Assembly (NCBI GenBank): GCA_004026145.2
Contig: CP034991.1
Location: 9,977,087 to 10,041,086 of the forward strand
DNA length: 64,000 bases
Direction of reading: 5' to 3'
Origin: Takifugu bimaculatus
Taxonomy: Eukaryota; Chordata; Actinopteri; Tetraodontiformes; Tetraodontidae
Position numbers and translations under genes: made by a program. Below the pieces are notes generated by a model, which worked only from the letters and a program-made list of their open reading frames with translations, was not told the DNA's origin and made no database searches. Below, in pieces: positions 24,012-34,625 of this stretch. Numbering within the stretch: position 1 is the stretch's first letter; each line of letters starts with the position of its first letter.

Positions 24012-24058
<47 letters not shown>
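24012..24058. repeat. (GT)n microsatellite
   Basis: About 23 pure GT units some 265 bp upstream of the terminal FBXL17 exon. The copy 2 partner (53303-53332) is shorter and ends in CCACGT. Confidence 0.95.
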
Positions 24059-24060
<2 letters not shown>

Positions 24061-24322
24061 CCATCTTCTTCGTGGCCTGTCTTACATTTCAGTCGAACGC
24101 AGTTCACCAACGCATTAATCCGTGTTTACAGGCTGATACAGATGCTGACTATAAAGAATCCCATTTAAAGTCACTTTAAAATGGAATTTTTCTAAAAGTG
24201 CTTCAGATGTCTGACTTTAACGGCAGCACTGGCCGCGGTGCGACTGTCGCCGTTCCACCATAAAGACCAGGTGACCTGGTCCACAGCGCGGCTCATGTTG
24301 CCTTCCTGTCTGTGTTGTGCAG

Positions 24323-24460
24323 GTGAACGAGGAGACGGTGGAGAGGCTGGTGGTCCAGTACCCCCACATCGTTTTCAGCACGGTGATGCAGGACTGCAAG
24401 AGAACCCTGGAGAGAGCGTATCAGATGGGCTGGAGCCCCAACACGTCCAACACGTCGTAG
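24323..24460 (+). CDS. fbxl17: FBXL17 terminal coding exon with stop, copy 1
   Basis: The 138 bp coding part encodes 45 residues and a TAG stop. The acceptor is TGTGTTGTGCAG, and the frame is continuous with the exon at 14456-14598 (phase 0 junction after ...MRCDK). The translation begins VNEETVERLVVQYPHIVFS and continues with CKRTLERAYQMGW and a short Ser/Asn/Thr tail. It matches the FBXL17 C-terminus, including the final helix that follows the last LRR. In the family this helix takes part in holding the BTB substrate. The tail after MGW differs from mammals in its last few residues, as expected for a flexible end. The copy at 53606-53743 is identical. The 3' UTR follows directly. Confidence 0.95.
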   Translation: MNEETVERLVVQYPHIVFSTVMQDCKRTLERAYQMGWSPNTSNTS

Positions 24461-25933
24461 CTTCTGCTGACACACACTCGCACGCACAAACAGACGGAGG
24501 CCCAGCTTGTGTACAGACACAAATTCACAGTATTTGCAGCTCGGCCGTGTTTGCCTCCCGTCTGCCGTTCAAACATGCATATCAGCACGCGCTCGCAGAC
24601 GCCCGCCCCACCGCGGGATCCATTTAGAGCAGGTCTTTGTTCGAGTCGCACTGACTTCACACGCCGGCCGGAAACCTCGTTGCTGAGGTGTCGTCACCAC
24701 CCTCGGCCGTATGACCGGTTCTGCTTCCATCCGGCCCAGGAGGCGTCAGCCGCGGAGCCAGTCCCCACGTGTGTCGCGGCCCGGTCTCCGGCGACGGTCA
24801 CGGAACAGACTCCTCCTGCGACCACAATTTGTTTTAATGAGGAATTGAAAAGGGCTCGTCTCCCCTGCTCGGAGCTGATTCGCCCTCTGCGTTGCCTAAT
24901 TCACCTCCAGACCGAACTCGGGGACAAAGACGGGGACGAGGAGGCGACACGTCTCAGCTCCGGTTGGGGAGACAGCCGAGCTGCTCTTCGTCTGACCTCA
25001 TCCGAGGCCCGTTGGAATCTTCTCCCTGTCTGAACCATCTTCTGGATGATTGATAAGCACTTGTAGACGCGCCCGTGCGCCGAGGCCGCCGCCGCCCCTC
25101 CGTTTGAAGGGAGGAGCTCTCGCGAGGAAGGGACGACCCGTCCGAGAAGCGCTCGGATGCATGGCAGGGAATTCTTTTGTAAAAAAATCACAAATCCAAG
25201 TGCGGCCACTAAAATCTGAACCTTTAGCTGCCACAAGCGGTGGTCAGAATCGTCCATCTTTAGGAGCAACGTTGCTTTATTTAGGGATCAATGGGTCCGA
25301 ACATCCACCAGGTAAGAGGAACCATCTCCTCCACCGTCATCATCGGATCAGCAGCCAGAAAACCGGCCGAGGATTTGAGAACCTTTATCAAAACCTGCTT
25401 TTTTTCTGTTCCACCGTATTCCCTTTGACCTCATATATAACGAAACACCCGGTGAGATTTACTGACCCTGTATTTTAAACCTGTACTTGTAATGTTGTCT
25501 ATGTATTAATGCAATGAGGGGTTTATCTCACGTAGGATGGTGTAGGACTTAAGGAAAGCGCGCGTCTATAACCCAGTCAGTAGGTAGGAGCACATCGTCC
25601 TTCATGGATGCTACAGAAAAGTGCAGTTTAAGCTAATGCTAATCCCCAGGATGTTTTTCTATGGTTCTCAGCAACACATTCACTCAGATGTTCGGTTGCT
25701 GAGAATGTTTCTACAACATATAGATGCAATTATAAACGCATTCACTCTCCCCCTCGCTGGGATTTGTAGAATTTCACCGTTGGAGAGTTTCTCCCTCAGT
25801 CTGCTTTTCGTTCTCTCTCCCTTCTTTTTTTTTTTTTAAATCCTCATATGCACTTTTTTTCCCTCTGCTAGATGTTGACACACTTGATTCCTGATTTGTT
25901 AAGACCATAAATGACTGGATAAAGTTGAATAAA
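24461..25933 (+). other. Probable FBXL17 3' UTR, copy 1 (end uncertain)
   Basis: This is the sequence immediately after the stop codon in the same transcript direction, so at least its start is 3' UTR. The end is set at the first AATAAA I noticed (25928-25933). Another lies at 26215-26220, and non-canonical signals further upstream are possible. Long frames here (for example 24509-25033) are treated as UTR. Confidence 0.35.
25928..25933 (+). terminator. Candidate polyadenylation signal AATAAA
   Basis: Canonical hexamer about 1.47 kb after the stop. I see no strong GU-rich element confirming it. Its copy 2 equivalent is at 55217-55222. Confidence 0.25.
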
Positions 25934-26732
25934 ACACTACCGCTGCAACCTCCCCCCCCTGGTCTTTCCGTATGTGTGGGAGAGCGTTCCAAATGGGGGT
26001 AAGACACTTTTCTGCTCACTTTCTCCCGTCTGCAGGCTGCTACACATTTACACTCTTGTGTGTGTGAACATTAGGGGAATGCCGACTCTGAAGCCGCTCA
26101 AGTTTGCATCTGTATTCTCAGGACGGCTCATGAATACCAGCCAGTTTTCTCCTTGACCAGAAAGGGCCGTCGGAATACATGCGAGCGGCGTTCCGAAGCC
26201 TCTGTATTTTCAGAAATAAAGATGTTTTCCACAGAATTGACAGCGTCTTTTCTGCCGAGCGGAGTGACGGCGCCCGTCTGCGTTCCTGCGACAGCGCGCA
26301 AGGTCACATCTTTTGTCACAATCACAGAAGCGACGTGTCGGGGAAGAAATCACTCTGCCGCTGAAAGAGCTGCGACGCCGTCGCTCGGTGCGTCGCCCGA
26401 TTTTGACAGCGTTCTTTCACATCTGCAAGCCAGAAGACGGGTCCACGGAGGGATCCCGAGGTTAGTCCGACAGGGAAAGATTCCCATCGACTTGGGTTTC
26501 CTGAGTGACGGCTAGGGGAGATTTATGGTCACATGATCTCATACAACACAGCCGACTCCCAGTCTGCTGTCGGATAAACTCTGTACATACAGGAATATCA
26601 GATCTGGATCAGCTTCCAAGTGAGTGACAACAGCAGGAATATTTTGAGATTCCGGATCAAGTCCAATCAGCGTCGATCGACCCTCGTTTGTTTTGCTTTC
26701 TGAGATCTCGCGTGGCCACTGTGACCTCGCGG

Positions 26733-26822
26733 GTCCAAAGGGGCATTGTGGTGTGGCAGTGCAGCTGGAATCGAACCCAAGACCTCCTGGCTGTGAGGCG
26801 TCTGTGCCAAATGGCGCAGCCC
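26733..26822 (-). mobile_element. Degenerate tRNA-derived SINE head, copy 1
   Basis: On the minus strand the order is: A-box-like TGGCACAGACG, then GCCTCACAGCCAGGAGGTC, then an exact RNA polymerase III B box GGTTCGATTCC (+ strand 26767-26777). The phrase GCCTCACAG...AGGTC...GGTTCGA is typical of the tRNA-related heads of fish SINEs (DANA/HE1-like). No clear tail or target-site duplication was found, so this is an old fragment. The family assignment is from memory. Confidence 0.55.
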
Positions 26823-29040
26823 CTCCTGCTGAATCCCTGTTTTCATTGGGAGCTAAACTAAACTTTAGTTTGGGTTCTAATCCAACGTCTCCACAGAGAA
26901 GTGAAAGGCGCCGACGGCTCATGGAGGAGTTTGAAGAATCCAACCTGCTTCACCTCCTGCGCCGCTTCCCTGGATTCCTGCCGGCTCTTCTGCCGTCACA
27001 CATCAACACGCCGCTCCTCTTCCTCTTCCGATCAGGAAATCAGGCTGAAGAACGCCATGAAAGAGTTCAGCAGTACTATTTTATGCGTCGCCGAAGAACT
27101 CGACTCCCGTTTTTTCTCCTGGGAAAACAACACGGAGAATTTGACTGCTGCCAATTACAGCCCTCGCAAATGTGCGCGCACGCCATTGATTCTGCCCCCT
27201 GATCGAGGCGAACGCCATCGATGGCCGACCATCTCCAGACTCCTACAATATTCATCAGAACGGAAAGAGGTGTTTGTCCGAGCAGCAGAAGAGGGAAAGA
27301 GCTCGCAGCGAGGGAAGGGAGCTGTAATTAAACTCTGTAAATATTCATGTGGTCTATCCATTATTAATGAGGCGCTGATAAGGTTTGACGCTGACCATAC
27401 ACAGTGTCAAAGGCTGGACCTGCCAGGAAGTTTGCTTCATCTTCAGAGAATTTCACACTTCCGCGAGCCCTCAACAGCCTCAACACTGACCGACGGAGGT
27501 CCTCAAGGTGACGCGGATCGCCGCCCTAAGCTAATACTGGAGTCTCAGCCCGCGATGATCCTTTCATATTATGACAATCCAGCTCCCGTCGCTGACACGC
27601 TGACGTTTTTCAGCTCCTTTTAGTTTTATTGAGTGTTTTGTGCAGCCTGCTGGACTGTGGAGGGTCTGTGGGTTTTTTTTAAGCGTGCTTTCCTTCATCT
27701 TATTCATTTTACACTGAATCAACTTCACTCTGGCTCCCCTCCATTCCCGCCGCTTCACCTTTGACCTCCCTGTAGCCAGATTCTTCCTGCCCCTGGGAAG
27801 CCACGTCAGTCATTGGCCGTATTTTTGTCTGAGTGGCTACAGAACTTTCACATTTCTGAATGTTTAGGAGTAGAAATGTTCCCTCTGCATCATCCTGAAC
27901 TGTTCTTTCTTCCTCTCTGGGGGAAGGGGGGGGTTCCTAAATACCGCTGGTATGCTGCCTGCTTGTTGACTTTGATTAGTGGAGATGGGTTGACGTTGTA
28001 ACGCGATCACACTCGACATGAAGGAGCTGTAGGTGTGAACGCCAACATTTCTTTCCTCAGAGTGCAACGCGAGCCTCGTGGTCGAGGTCAGCGGGTCTGA
28101 CGACGATGAAAGAAGCACAAGAATACAAATATCTAAATATACGTGCATGAAAACAAGTTTAGGAGCCGACACATCACGCAGGGGTGCCAGACCAGTGTCT
28201 GCTCTGATCCACCTGATCTGTCAGGATGTTCCAACTCAGGCGGGAGCGCGTGTGAATGCGTCGCCGTGGTGATCACCATCCCAGCCTCCGGAGGAATCTG
28301 AAGCTACGCGCGGAGTGAAATCTCCTCCGCTGGAAGTTTAGCTTAAAAGTGATGGATCCCAGCGGCCCTCAGTTAAGATTTATAGGAACGATTTTCTTCA
28401 CTAATGGCGTCTCTCACCAGGGGCGACAAAATAATAATAATTAAAAAGAGAACAGAGATTTGTCGATTCACAGAGGCACTTGACGTCTTCCTGAGGTTTA
28501 GAGCTGCTGCCTGGGGACGCTACCAACCAGTGAGAACCCACAAAAAGCCCCCTCGAAAGCAGAGGTGTGGGGAATATCAGTATCATAATGAAGTCCCCGC
28601 GACGTGGCGCTTCTCCGAGATGTTGTCTCTGTGTCTTTCAAACTGGAGTTAATTGCGATGTTTAGGCAGCGCTCGGTCTAGCTCCAGAACGCCAAAGGTT
28701 AATTAGTAACAGAAGGATCTGCGCACAAGATATGTTGACATTTACATTTCCTTCCTGGCTAAAACGAGGAAGAATCTCATTTCAAGGGGCCGGGATGGGA
28801 AAGAAGGGGGGGAAAACCGCTTCCTTTACAAACACCCTCATTTCTATGCAAGGCTCGGCGTTGATATGCAGATTTGGCAGTTGGATGACATTTAAAAAGT
28901 AGTTAATTGTGCAAATCTTTGTTTTAGGCTGGAAAGGTCGTGGGTAGGGGGTCTTTCATCACCAGTTAACCCCCCCTCCACCACCGCCACTCATCAGCAC
29001 AGCTGCAGAGAAGTGATGGGGGTTTGTTGGTTTCTCCACT

Positions 29041-29330
29041 GACCGCCTTATAAAGTCACTCATCGCTTTTCAAGGTGCTTCATGAATATTTATGCGCATA
29101 AACTCTTTGGAAAATGAAAATTAATCTCCAGCCCGATGGGAGATGACTTAGCTATCTGTTTTCACCAAAGAGAGTAAATCTCCCCCATTCGGGGCGGCCG
29201 CACTCCATTGTTTACCCTTTCATTCGCCCAAATGTCTGGGTATCAAATTAAGCGTGTTGCCTTTTGATGAGAAGATTTCTGATTTATTTATTTTCTCCGT
29301 AATCGCCTGATGATTCTGCAGTTTTGGGTG
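29041..29330. other. Candidate conserved non-coding island, copy 1
   Basis: AT-rich sequence dense in homeodomain- and octamer-like words (for example ATTTATGCGCATAA and AAAATTAATCT) with no repeats. It contains a GC-rich 15-base insertion (29191-29205) that is absent from copy 2. Assignment as conserved is inference from composition only. Confidence 0.2.
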
Positions 29331-29848
29331 TTTTTTTTTGTTTTGTTTTTTTACTGCACATGAGGAAAACTGTAAAACGAATGTAGGGATGCGTTTGAAA
29401 ATTGGCCCTTTGTCTTGGATGTTAGCGCCTAACAGGAAGCACGCGTGTGAGGGCGCACTGAATGGAAAGTACAGCAGGTGCACAGATTGGAAATTTTACA
29501 CCTGGTTTCATCTGAATGGCACAAATGGACCCGTAATTGCTCCATTTCATCACTTCCCTTCGCAGGGTGACGTTAAAGGCGGCTGTTTGAGAGAAGCCCG
29601 GTGAGGATGAACACATGCGACAAGTCGAGCGACGCGCAAAATCTGATCTGAGCGCAGAGCAGAGAGGCAAATTATTCAAAGGGCGAGGATTTGGCCGCCT
29701 TTACTGTTGATGAACAACAGTCCGCCCCCAACGTTACGGCGAGCGTCGGACCTGATTCCGGGTCTCCCATCCAACTGCTCAGACGTGTCAGACATGCTGG
29801 TACGCCTCGTCACTCCCCAGCTCTCCGCCGCAACAACGCTTGGGCCGA

Positions 29849-29864
29849 CCCCCCCCCCCCCCCC
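29849..29864. repeat. Poly-C tract (C16)
   Basis: A C homopolymer that is two bases shorter in copy 2 (59119-59132). Confidence 0.9.
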
Positions 29865-30405
29865 GGAGTCCAAGCCCAAGGGCTGGAAGAGGCGCGAGGC
29901 GTGACGGAGCCCCAGTCTCAAGGCCAAAAGTGCAGTCCAGACCTTTCAAAGCAAACCCCTACTTTCCCTCCACTGCCTCTTAAAAAACCTAATGTCCATT
30001 TAATCCTTCTTCAGTTCCATCTCTCAACACACAAGCCCCCCCAATCAGCACCCCCTCCTCGTTCCTCTTTGCATTTTCAAGTCTCCCCTCATCTTTTTTT
30101 CCCATCTGCAAATCTCTCACACTCACACTCCCTCCACCCACCGCAGTTGCTTTCCAGGGGTGTGTATTTCATGCCCCGGTGGCTGGACAGGCTCCGGGTA
30201 ATTTCCCAAGGTGGGGGCTTGAATTTTGGGCAGGAACCGGCGGTGTGGAGTGATGTCAGCGCGGGGAGCAGAGTTTGTGCGTCTGCATGTGTAGGAGTAG
30301 ACAAGTTTGAAGCCCGTTCTAGAAAAGGCCAGCTGTGCAAATGCTGCTCCAAAATGAGAGAGGTGTTGAATTAACAAGCCACACGAGCACACTGACCGGG
30401 CTTTA

Positions 30406-30432
30406 GGGGGGGTGGGGGTGGGGATGGGGGGG
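30406..30432 (+). other. G-quadruplex-prone tract
   Basis: Four G-runs of 4-8 bases separated by T, T and AT. This is a near-ideal quadruplex pattern with very short loops. It is kept at 59674-59700, and a second G-rich tract follows about 100 bp later. Confidence 0.7.
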
Positions 30433-30531
30433 TTACAGACAACCTTTATGGTTTCTGACTCCAATATTGCCAGATAAACTGGGTTTGTGGGCAGGTTGGT
30501 GGAAAAACCTCGACTAATGACGGTGCAGTGA

Positions 30532-30552
30532 GGGGGGGGTGGGGGGGGGGGG
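30532..30552 (+). other. Poly-G tract with one T interruption
   Basis: Eight G, T, then twelve G. The copy 2 equivalent (about 59801-59819) is two bases shorter. Confidence 0.85.
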
Positions 30553-32286
30553 CTGTGGTTCCATGGTGATGTCTGCTGTGGCAGTGTGCGTGGGTCCTGA
30601 TCAGACCAGGATGACCTCACTGGGAAAGGGGTCTTATTTATGGCTTTATTTTAAAAACCCGCCCTTCTACAGGAAGGTCCACACGTTCTCACCTCTGGGG
30701 GCCAAACAAGCCCGCAGTTGTTTACGGAGCCTTCCCGCACCACCAGCCGGCCGTTAATTGCGTCGCTCTGGGCCACTTCGGCGAACTCGGAATGTGCTGG
30801 CTTTTGTTTTCGTCTGCCTTCTTCCTAACGGGGGGATTTGAAGCAACAAAGATTAACAAAAGCCTCCACAGTGATTAAAGACAGCCTGTCTAAGGCCGTC
30901 ACGCTCGGAGCCGGTTCGATGTATTTCAATAAAGCGGCGCGACGTCCAGCTACGTGACCGCCAGACACGTCTCGCGGTGATGTCATCAGAAGGAGACGGG
31001 ATTCCAATCTGTAAACTAAACATGGTAACAATGCGCTGGCACCAACCTGCCGCATGCAGGCGCTCCTCCTGTACGTGACCAGATCCCCGCAGGTCCCTGC
31101 AGATCCCACACCCACCATTGTCATCACCAGCGTCTCGTCAGCCCCCGATTCAGGAAGTAGCATTTTTGGTTTGAAGGTTGTCTTAAAGGGAAACGGTGAA
31201 TTGTTTCCCTGATATCTTTGTTTTTCCTCTTTGCCATGGTTTTCACGCTTCCTGTCTTTCAAAAATTCTGATTTTTTTGTGGATAAGAGTCTTATTTCTT
31301 TTCTTTTGATAAAAGCTGGCACTCGGCGAGACGGATCCAAGCTAATGTATTTCTTGTGTGTGATGAATAACTGCTGTGAGCCAAGAGTTAAGTGTTTATT
31401 TATTTCCAGAATACTAAGAATTACACGCGTTCACATACTGGAAATAAACCGTATCACCGCTAGTCAATAAATCCCACAGACCTTATTCCTCATACATGCT
31501 CACATCATAACATTCTATAAATTTTCAGCCCGGGTGAAAATATTTAAAGGAACCCAGTGAACCGCAAATAGAGTAACAGGTATAACAGAGAGCGTGAAAG
31601 CTAATTCAGCAGATCTGAGCCTCTTCCTCCTCCTTCCCTGCCAAGATAGATAAGAAGCACATCGGGTCAAAATGAGGGAAGGAAGAAGAATACGAGCTGA
31701 GGCAGCAATCGCAGAAATATTAGCCGTTTCTGACGGGACTCGCGGCTTTGTTTGGAAACTAAGCGACCGTTTGCCTGCTGCGATCTGTTCCTGAAGGACC
31801 CTCGTGGATTGTTTCTAATAGAGGACAAGCGCGTCCTGCTGTTGTTTCCACTCTGGATCTTCCCTCCATCACTCATCTCCTCGGCCTGTCCTCACACGCC
31901 TGTGGGCCGGTGTTTGGATTACTTCTCCGCGGTGGGTGTTTATCAAAGACGAGTCAGGTAGGATCTGTTTAGACTGCATCCAGGAGGTGAGGAAGATTTG
32001 CTCAGGAGGATCCAGGTCAGACGTTTTCCTGGACGATTGCCTATCTGGATTGGGGATGATTTGCGGTCGGCTGTCGGAGCTCGGTGAGCAGAACCCAACC
32101 CTCGTCCTGGCCGAGAAACGCAGACGCGGAGATAACTGTGTAATCCTCCTGACCTCATCCCCCGATTAGCTAAACAACACCCAGAGGAACACCGCTAACC
32201 CCCATGCAAACACTACAGAAGGTTCCCGAAGAAATGCAGTGCCCAGACCACAAAAGTGTGTCAGACCGGGACAGTTCTGCTCTGCT

Positions 32287-32376
32287 CATCCATCCATCCA
32301 TCCATCCATCCATCCATCCATCCATCCATCCATCCATCCATCCATCCCTCCCTCCCTCCATCCATCCATCCATCCA
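32287..32376. repeat. (CATC)n array, 90 bp
   Basis: CATC repeats interrupted by CCTCCCTC near the 3' side. The same length and interruption appear at 61551-61640. It generates the spurious His-Pro-Ser-Ile frames and, on the minus strand, Gly-Trp-Met-Asp frames. Confidence 0.95.
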
Positions 32377-32440
32377 GCCTATTCTGCTGCCTTCAGGGGC
32401 GGGACACACCCTGGACAGGTCACCAGCTCATTATGCAGCT
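32377..32440. repeat. Interspersed repeat tail next to the CATC array
   Basis: The sequence GGGACACACCCTGGACAGGT followed by CACCAG is a phrase I recognise as widely dispersed in fish genomes next to CATC-type arrays. The family name is not known to me. Confidence 0.45.
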
Positions 32441-34607
32441 CCACAGGAAACAGCCCCCAGCCCTCAGGGGGCTGCAACAGTGCTGACCTCTACAGTTAAC
32501 ACAGAGTAAATTTAAATGATCTTTTTTTTTTTCAATAATGAATCCATTTACCACTGAGGCCCAACGTTCCGTTCCTCCATGATTCCAGAAGACAAACACA
32601 GTCACCCAGGAGAGACAATTGATATTTACAGAATTATGGCTGATTTTGATGGTTGTCCAACTGATTAGCGGCATCAGTCTTTTGTGCACTTCCTCATCCG
32701 CGGTGCCGGTGGAGAACAAAAGGAATGCGGCACATTAGAACGAGACAGTGACGGGAGTTAATGGTCGTGTAATTGATTCTGCAGTCGTGTCTGCAGAATG
32801 GAACATTTGAATAAAGGCAGAACCCGCGTGACCCCCGTCCTGCCTGGATCCCCCTCCCCCCCCCGTGATCAGCTGACGCCGCATGAATTTAAACATCTGC
32901 TACCAGCGAGGAAATAAGGAAAACGACAGCAGAAGACGAAAATCTTGACTCAGAGATTTCCAACAGACATCTGGCAGCAGGTGGAACGTTTACGGCTTGT
33001 TTCGATGGCTGATGGGTTCTAAGCTTCTGAACTGAGAACGTTTATTGTAAAGCTCGCGGACCGCTGGTAGACCCTGTGTGAGGACTCCATTCATCAGCCT
33101 GTCAGTTCAATAACATCGATGGTCCTGTGGCCGGTGGTTAATCCAGACACCTCCAGGTCTGCGGAGTCACACCTCTCCACCGATCACAGCAGACGTTGTC
33201 AGCTTCTCGGCCTTCCTGCCGTTCTAACAGACTCCACTCCGGCTGCAGAGTCAGTCTCTCATCCAGTCTATAATGGAACGACTCAACCCAGGATCAGCTG
33301 CTGTTGCCCTGCTCGGAGCAAAGACACGCCGGGTGGTTGTCGTTTTAATGTTTTTTTCCTTGTCTTGTCACAAACACAAGGTGAAATTGACCCAAAGCTT
33401 CTTCAGAGCAGTTTGAAGCAACATTCTGTGGTGGTAGCTGCCAACGGGGCAGCTGCCGGATCATCGACCGGAGGTCGCGGCGTTCCGGCCCTGTTCCAGC
33501 ACGTCTCCGGTGGCTTGTTGGGGACGTCTCCCCACCACCTCCTGCAGCTGCCTTTCACAGCTGTGTCCATCTTTACATCTGCCCACCCCTGAACCACTGT
33601 TGTGCAGGTTCACACCTGTTGTTCCAGCATCCGACCGTCCATCGGAGACATCCAGTCCTTCCAGTCTCTTGGCACTGTGCAGCTTGGAGAGAAGAGGACC
33701 AGCTTTTTTCCATGAACAGTCTGGCTTTGGCTGCTGGAGTCACCTGGAGTCACCCCCGGTCCTCAGATCATAGAGGTGGAGTTTCGGTCGCTTTTTGGTC
33801 GCTGGTGTGACCGTGAGCCACGCTGTTGCTTAGGCGACCAGCCGCAGGTTCAGGTGGACCGATATCGACCGGAGAAATGTCAGACTAGTGTGAATCGCTC
33901 TGACTGAGTTTGGCTTTCTGTGTGTGAAAACGATGTAGATTTCCTGACGCAGGAGAAGGAGCCTGACTTCTCTTTCCTTCTGCATTTTTCTTTGTTTTCC
34001 CTGTCTGAAGCAGCTCTGCCTGATCCCGGGAGTTGCTCTCGGTTCTGTTATTCCAGGGCCTTCATGTTCTCCCTTTTCTATCTTACTCCCTACGGACCTC
34101 CCCTCTGCTCTGATCCAGGATCAACGGGCGTCAGTGTTGAGGGGAGTCCCTCGCGAGTCGCTCTCAGTGGGATTGTCTCTGGAGGAAGATTCCTTTACAC
34201 AAGACCTACACCCTTAAACACATCTGTCAGTTCTTCTTGATTCCATTGATTTTTCCTCCTTCTGAAGGCTTAAATCTGCTTTCCTCGTGTTTACCACACA
34301 AAAAAGGGGGTGTGGGGGGGCACACATGCGCGGTTTATCCGTTCAGAGGCATGAAAAGTGATGTCCGATGTGTCAAAATGTACGTGGCGGTCGCGGCCTC
34401 GGTGAGCCCTCATCTCTCTCCCCGCCTCTCCCTGGCCTTAACCTTTTCCCTGTCTGACCCTAATCAACCTCCTCCCTCGCGCTCCCTCTCGCGTCTGCCG
34501 CAGCTTCACGGGGTAATTAAACGAAAGCACCCGCCCGACCTCTGCCCGACAGAAGGCTCACAGCAGAGTGCAGCCCCGCGCGGGTCCGCTATCACAGGCC
34601 TCTCTTA

Positions 34608-34625
34608 CCCCCCCCCCCCCCCCCC
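34608..34625. repeat. Poly-C tract (C18)
   Basis: A C homopolymer; the copy 2 equivalent near 63861 is several bases shorter and its flank is altered. Confidence 0.9.

Larger units (their letters stand above)
14599..24322 (+). other. Last FBXL17 intron, copy 1 (9.7 kb)
   Basis: A GT-AG intron between the two recognised exons, with donor GTAAGG and acceptor TGTGTTGTGCAG. No other gene is visible in it. It holds microsatellites, G-rich tracts, two GC-box or hairpin dyads near 15.2 and 15.6 kb, and a stretch at 17305-18434 with no visible difference from the other copy. The matching intron in copy 2 is 9775 bp. Open frames up to 170 codons on either strand have no splice context or family resemblance. 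Confidence 0.85.

Noticed and set aside
24509..25033. 174-codon frame directly after the FBXL17 stop
   Set aside because: It overlaps the terminal exon's 3' UTR in the same orientation and has no family resemblance.
25300..25325. Strong donor-like CAGGTAAGAG downstream of the stop
   Set aside because: No matching exon or acceptor context was found; it is a chance splice-like site in the 3' UTR.
26901..27623. 240-codon open frame, also at 56190-56912
   Set aside because: The longest clean frame copied in both segments, but it resembles no family, starts beside a SINE remnant and overlaps a 169-codon frame in another phase. With two near-identical alleles, its survival is not evidence of coding.
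29691..30374. 227-codon frame spanning a poly-C tract
   Set aside because: In copy 2 a C-run two bases shorter shifts the frame, so it is not maintained.
30825..31340. 171-codon minus-strand frame, also at 60091-60606
   Set aside because: No family resemblance, no splice or promoter context, and AT/GC use like the surrounding intergenic DNA.
32204..32509. His-Pro-Ser-Ile repeat frames and the minus-strand Gly-Trp-Met-Asp frame
   Set aside because: They translate the CATC tetranucleotide array.
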